DNA from: Shinella lacus
GTDB taxonomy: Bacteria > Pseudomonadota > Alphaproteobacteria > Rhizobiales > Rhizobiaceae
DNA: 64,000 nucleotides
Assembly (NCBI RefSeq): GCF_010994755.1
Contig: NZ_WHSB02000014.1
Coordinates: 84,254 to 148,253, forward strand
Direction: 5' to 3'
Shown: in pieces, positions 61,313 through 64,000 of the stretch
How positions within the stretch are numbered: position 1 is the first letter of the stretch
Layout of the letters: the number at the start of each line of letters is the position of its first letter
The notes under the pieces: model-generated
Told to the model about the DNA's origin: nothing
Seen by the model: only the letters and a program-made list of their open reading frames with translations
Database searches by the model: none
Program-made: the position numbers and the translations under genes

Positions 61313-62605
61313 ATGTCCATCAAGGCGCGCGCCACCGGCGCATTGCTTGCTGCAATTCTTTCGACAACCGCCTTCCACGGCGCCTTCGCGGCCGACGACA
61401 CGATCAAGGTCGGCATCCTGCATTCGCTTTCCGGCACCATGGCGATCTCCGAGACGACGCTCAAGGACGCCATGCTGATGCTCATCGAGGAGCAGAACAA
61501 GAAGGGCGGGCTGCTGGGCAAGAAGCTCGAAGCCGTCGTCGTCGACCCGGCCTCCGACTGGCCGCTCTTCGCCGAAAAGGCGCGCGAGCTCGTCTCGGTC
61601 AACAAGGTCTCGGCCGTCTTCGGCTGCTGGACCTCGGTGTCGCGCAAGTCTGTGCTGCCGGTCTTCGAAGAGCTGAATTCCATCCTCTTCTACCCCGTCC
61701 AGTACGAGGGTGAAGAAAGCCAGCGCAACGTCTTCTACACGGGTGCCGCACCGAACCAGCAGGCGATCCCGGCCGTCGATTACCTCGCCGAGAACGAAGG
61801 CGTCGAGCGCTGGGTTCTGGCCGGCACGGACTATGTCTATCCGCGCACGACCAACAAGATCCTCGAAGCCTACCTGATCTCCAAGGGCGTGAAGCCCGAG
61901 GACATCATGGTCAACTACACGCCGTTCGGCCATTCGGACTGGCAGACGATCGTCTCCGACATCAAGAAGTTCGGCTCGGCCGGCAAGAAGACGGCCGTCG
62001 TTTCCACCATCAACGGCGATGCCAACGTTCCCTTCTACAAGGAACTCGGCAACCAGGGCGTCAAGGCGGAAGACATTCCGGTCGTCGCCTTCTCGGTAGG
62101 TGAAGAAGAGCTCGCCGGCCTCGATACCGCGCCGCTCGTCGGCCATCTTGCCGCCTGGAACTACTTCCAGTCCGTCGACAACCCAGCGAATGCCGAGTTC
62201 ATCAAGACGTGGAAGGCCTTCACCAAGAACGACAAGCGCGTCACCAACGACCCGATGGAAGCCCATTATATCGGCTTCGCCATGTGGCTGAAGGCGGTGG
62301 AAAAGGCCGGCACGACCGATACGGACGCCGTGCTCGACGCGATGATCGGCGTTTCCGTGCCGAACCTGTCGGGCGGCTTCTCCACCATGATGCCGAACCA
62401 CCACATCACCAAGCCCGTGCTGATCGGCGAAATCCAGGCCGACGGCCAGTTCGAGACCGTGTGGCAGACCTCCGGCCTCGTCGTCGGCGACGAATGGTCG
62501 GACTTCCTGCCCGACTCCAAGGACCTGATCGCCGATTGGCGCAAGCCCATGGAATGCGGCAACTTCAACGTCGCCACCGGCAAGTGCGGCGGCAAGGGCT
62601 CCTGA
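61313..62605 (+). CDS. urtA: Urea ABC transporter substrate-binding protein
   Basis: 430-residue UrtA with signal peptide (cleavage near AFAAD, residue 25). Family segments include KVGILHSLSGTMAISE, FGCWTSVSRKSVLPV and LFYPVQYEGEESQRN, diagnostic of urea/short-amide binding proteins (UrtA/FmdD). The ATG at 61313 follows GAGAGGGG. It delivers urea to UrtBC for nitrogen supply. The two-component system divergent to it is the probable regulator. Confidence 0.94.
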   Translation: MSIKARATGALLAAILSTTAFHGAFAADDTIKVGILHSLSGTMAISETTLKDAMLMLIEEQNKKGGLLGKKLEAVVVDPASDWPLFAEKARELVSVNKVSAVFGCWTSVSRKSVLPVFEELNSILFYPVQYEGEESQRNVFYTGAAPNQQAIPAVDYLAENEGVERWVLAGTDYVYPRTTNKILEAYLISKGVKPEDIMVNYTPFGHSDWQTIVSDIKKFGSAGKKTAVVSTINGDANVPFYKELGNQGVKAEDIPVVAFSVGEEELAGLDTAPLVGHLAAWNYFQSVDNPANAEFIKTWKAFTKNDKRVTNDPMEAHYIGFAMWLKAVEKAGTTDTDAVLDAMIGVSVPNLSGGFSTMMPNHHITKPVLIGEIQADGQFETVWQTSGLVVGDEWSDFLPDSKDLIADWRKPMECGNFNVATGKCGGKGS

Positions 62606-62625
62606 TCCTCACGGCAACCGCATCG

Positions 62626-62652
62626 CATCCCGGCGTTCCACGCGCCGGGATG
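62626..62652 (+). terminator. Intercistronic stem-loop between urtA and urtB
   Basis: CATCCCGGCG (62626-62635) pairs perfectly with CGCCGGGATG (62643-62652) around a seven-base loop, followed by TTTCCCTTTCC. It probably attenuates, as for the other binding-protein genes in this window. Confidence 0.65.
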
Positions 62653-62672
62653 TTTCCCTTTCCTGACGACCA

Positions 62673-63873
62673 GTGCTTCGAGGCCATGAGATGCACACGC
62701 GGCTCATCCATCGTTTCCTGCAATGCCTGCTCATCGCCGTCTGCGTGATGGTGACGCTGCTCGCCACCGACCTTCGCGCGGCAGACGACCTGCGCAGCAT
62801 GGTCAATGCGCTGGGCGGCGGCAATTTCCAGGAAAACCAGAAACAGGTCGAAGCGCTGGCGAAGACCGGCGATCCCAGGATCGTGCCCGCCCTTGAGGCG
62901 CTCGCCGAGGGCGATCTCTACCAGCGCAAGGCCGACGGCACCGTCTTCATCGTCAAGCCGGCCGGCGCCAATTTCGCGCTCGTCGATGCCCTGACGGGCG
63001 ATGCGGCCGGCGAGGAAGCCAAGGCCGCGCTCGAAAAGGTCAAAGTGAACAACGGGCTGCGCCGGGTGATCCGCGCAGCACTCGGCGGACTGACGCTGAT
63101 GAGCCCCGACACGTCCGTGCGCCTTCAGGCCGCGAGCACCATCCTGCGCACGCCATCCGCCGATGCGCTCGAAGGGCTGGACGCCGCCCTTGCCGCGGAA
63201 ACCGACGGCGCGGTCAAGGCCGTGCTGGAAAAGGCCCGCGCCGCCGCCATCCTGGTGTCCGATCGCCCGGTGGAGGAGAAGAAGGCCGCCGTCGCGACCG
63301 TCGTCCAGACCGGCGGGCGGGACTCGCTGTCGCTGCTCTCCGGGGCACTCGCCTCGGCGGATGAAAGCCTGCGCCCCGATATCGAGGCCGGCATCCGAGA
63401 GATCGAGGACCAACTTGAGCTCTGGGCCGTCGCGCAGAACATCTGGTACGGCCTGTCGCTCGGCTCCGTGCTGCTGCTCGCCGCCATCGGCCTTGCCATC
63501 ACCTTCGGCGTGATGGGCATCATCAACATGGCGCATGGCGAGATGGTCATGCTCGGCGCCTACACCACCTTCGTGGTGCAGGCCTATATCCGCGCCGCCT
63601 GGCCGGGCCTGTTCGAATGGTCGCTGGCGATTGCGCTGCCGCTCGCCTTCCTCGTCACCGGCGCGGTCGGGCTCGTCATGGAGCGCGGCATCATCCGCTT
63701 TCTCTATGGCCGGCCGCTCGAAACGCTGCTCGCCACCTGGGGCGTCTCGCTGATCCTGCAACAAGCCGTGCGTTCCATCTTCGGCCCGACCAACCAGGAG
63801 GTTGCCAACCCCTCGTGGATGTCCGGCGCCTTCGAGCTCGGCGGCCTCACGGTCACCTGGAACCGCATGTGGA
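62673..63873 (+). pseudogene. urtB: Urea ABC transporter permease UrtB, 3' end lost to an insertion
   Basis: The reading frame begins near 62673 (ATG at 62691 also possible) and shows a signal peptide and the N-terminal extension typical of UrtB (about 50-260). The branched-chain-type permease core starts near WYGLSLGSVLLLAAIGLAI. Normal UrtB continues for well over 100 residues after GLTVTWNRMW, but here the frame runs into MRAAVEKSATVAAE and stops at 63917, with foreign-looking sequence from about 63868 on. The gene is probably disrupted by the IS21-like element that begins there. Confidence 0.8.
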
Positions 63874-64000
63874 TGAGAGCGGCGGTGGAAAAGTCGGCCA
63901 CGGTAGCGGCGGAATAGTCCAGCCGCGGGCGGAGTAAAAACCGGCCACCTATTTCCTTTCTGCCATGAATGCAGGAGGGACAGGGGATCTACACCGTGGA
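63868..64000 (+). mobile_element. Left end of an IS21-like insertion sequence
   Basis: Sequence after urtB carries two 17-base direct repeats, GTGGAAAAGTCGGCCAC (63885-63901) and GAGTAAAAACCGGCCAC (63932-63948), the multiple terminal repeats typical of IS21. A strong ribosome site GCAGGAGGGA (63971-63980) leads into an open frame reading IYTVE, like an IstA start. The outer TG could be at 63868, 63870 or 63874. The element runs off the window. Confidence 0.72.

Overview
The window is GC-rich and reads as a member of the Rhizobiaceae (Hyphomicrobiales). Evidence: a ChoX-type choline-binding protein, a urea (urt) operon next to a permease-fused hybrid kinase, an RpoE-ChrR stress locus, DUF982 and DUF1403 proteins, and rhizobial-type intergenic palindromes. 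I found no rRNA, tRNA or CRISPR array. The integrase/DUF1403/ScpB-like block and the density of transport and catabolic operons would suit a large plasmid or chromid, but the sequence does not prove this.

Layout. 1-5.7 kb: orphan choX, a Phd/PIN toxin-antitoxin pair, a tyrosine recombinase, DUF1403 plus a ScpB-like protein, and a VOC/ArsR pair. 6-22.3 kb (cluster A): a CUT1 sugar-type ABC transporter, two histidinol-dehydrogenase-family enzymes, an SDR, a LacI regulator, a bicupin, RraA/AtzG-like/amidase genes, an alpha/beta hydrolase and two long tandem SnoaL-like (NTF2-fold) proteins. Copies of one palindrome, TGCATACGTATGCA, precede four separate transcription starts here, so the cluster looks like one LacI regulon. 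22.3-42.4 kb (cluster B): a TetR regulator, a ribose-type ABC transporter, alcohol and aldehyde dehydrogenases, a GMC oxidoreductase, two aldo-keto reductases, a CoA-transferase, an enoyl-CoA hydratase, an acyl-CoA dehydrogenase, an SDR, a DHDPS-like DUF993 protein, a TIM-barrel isomerase and electron-transfer flavoprotein. A second palindrome, GTAAC-N6-GTTAC in full or part, precedes its promoters.

42.4-49.3 kb: an ECF sigma/anti-sigma (RpoE-ChrR) locus with lipid-modifying partners. Three near-identical promoters (TGATCC-N18-TAGAA/C) can be read directly. 49.3-50.8 kb: a BKACE-type protein and small DUF982 and DUF1810 proteins. 50.8-56.7 kb: a galactofuranose-type ytfQRT-yjfF transporter divergent from its own LacI regulator. 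56.7-64 kb: a LuxR-type response regulator, an NCS1-permease/zinc-cluster/hybrid kinase, urtA, and a urtB that stops making sense near 63870 where an IS21-like element end appears to begin.

The best candidates for an undescribed system are clusters A and B. Each carries its own importer, regulator, operator family and a combination of enzymes that I cannot match to a named pathway. Their substrates are not known from sequence alone.
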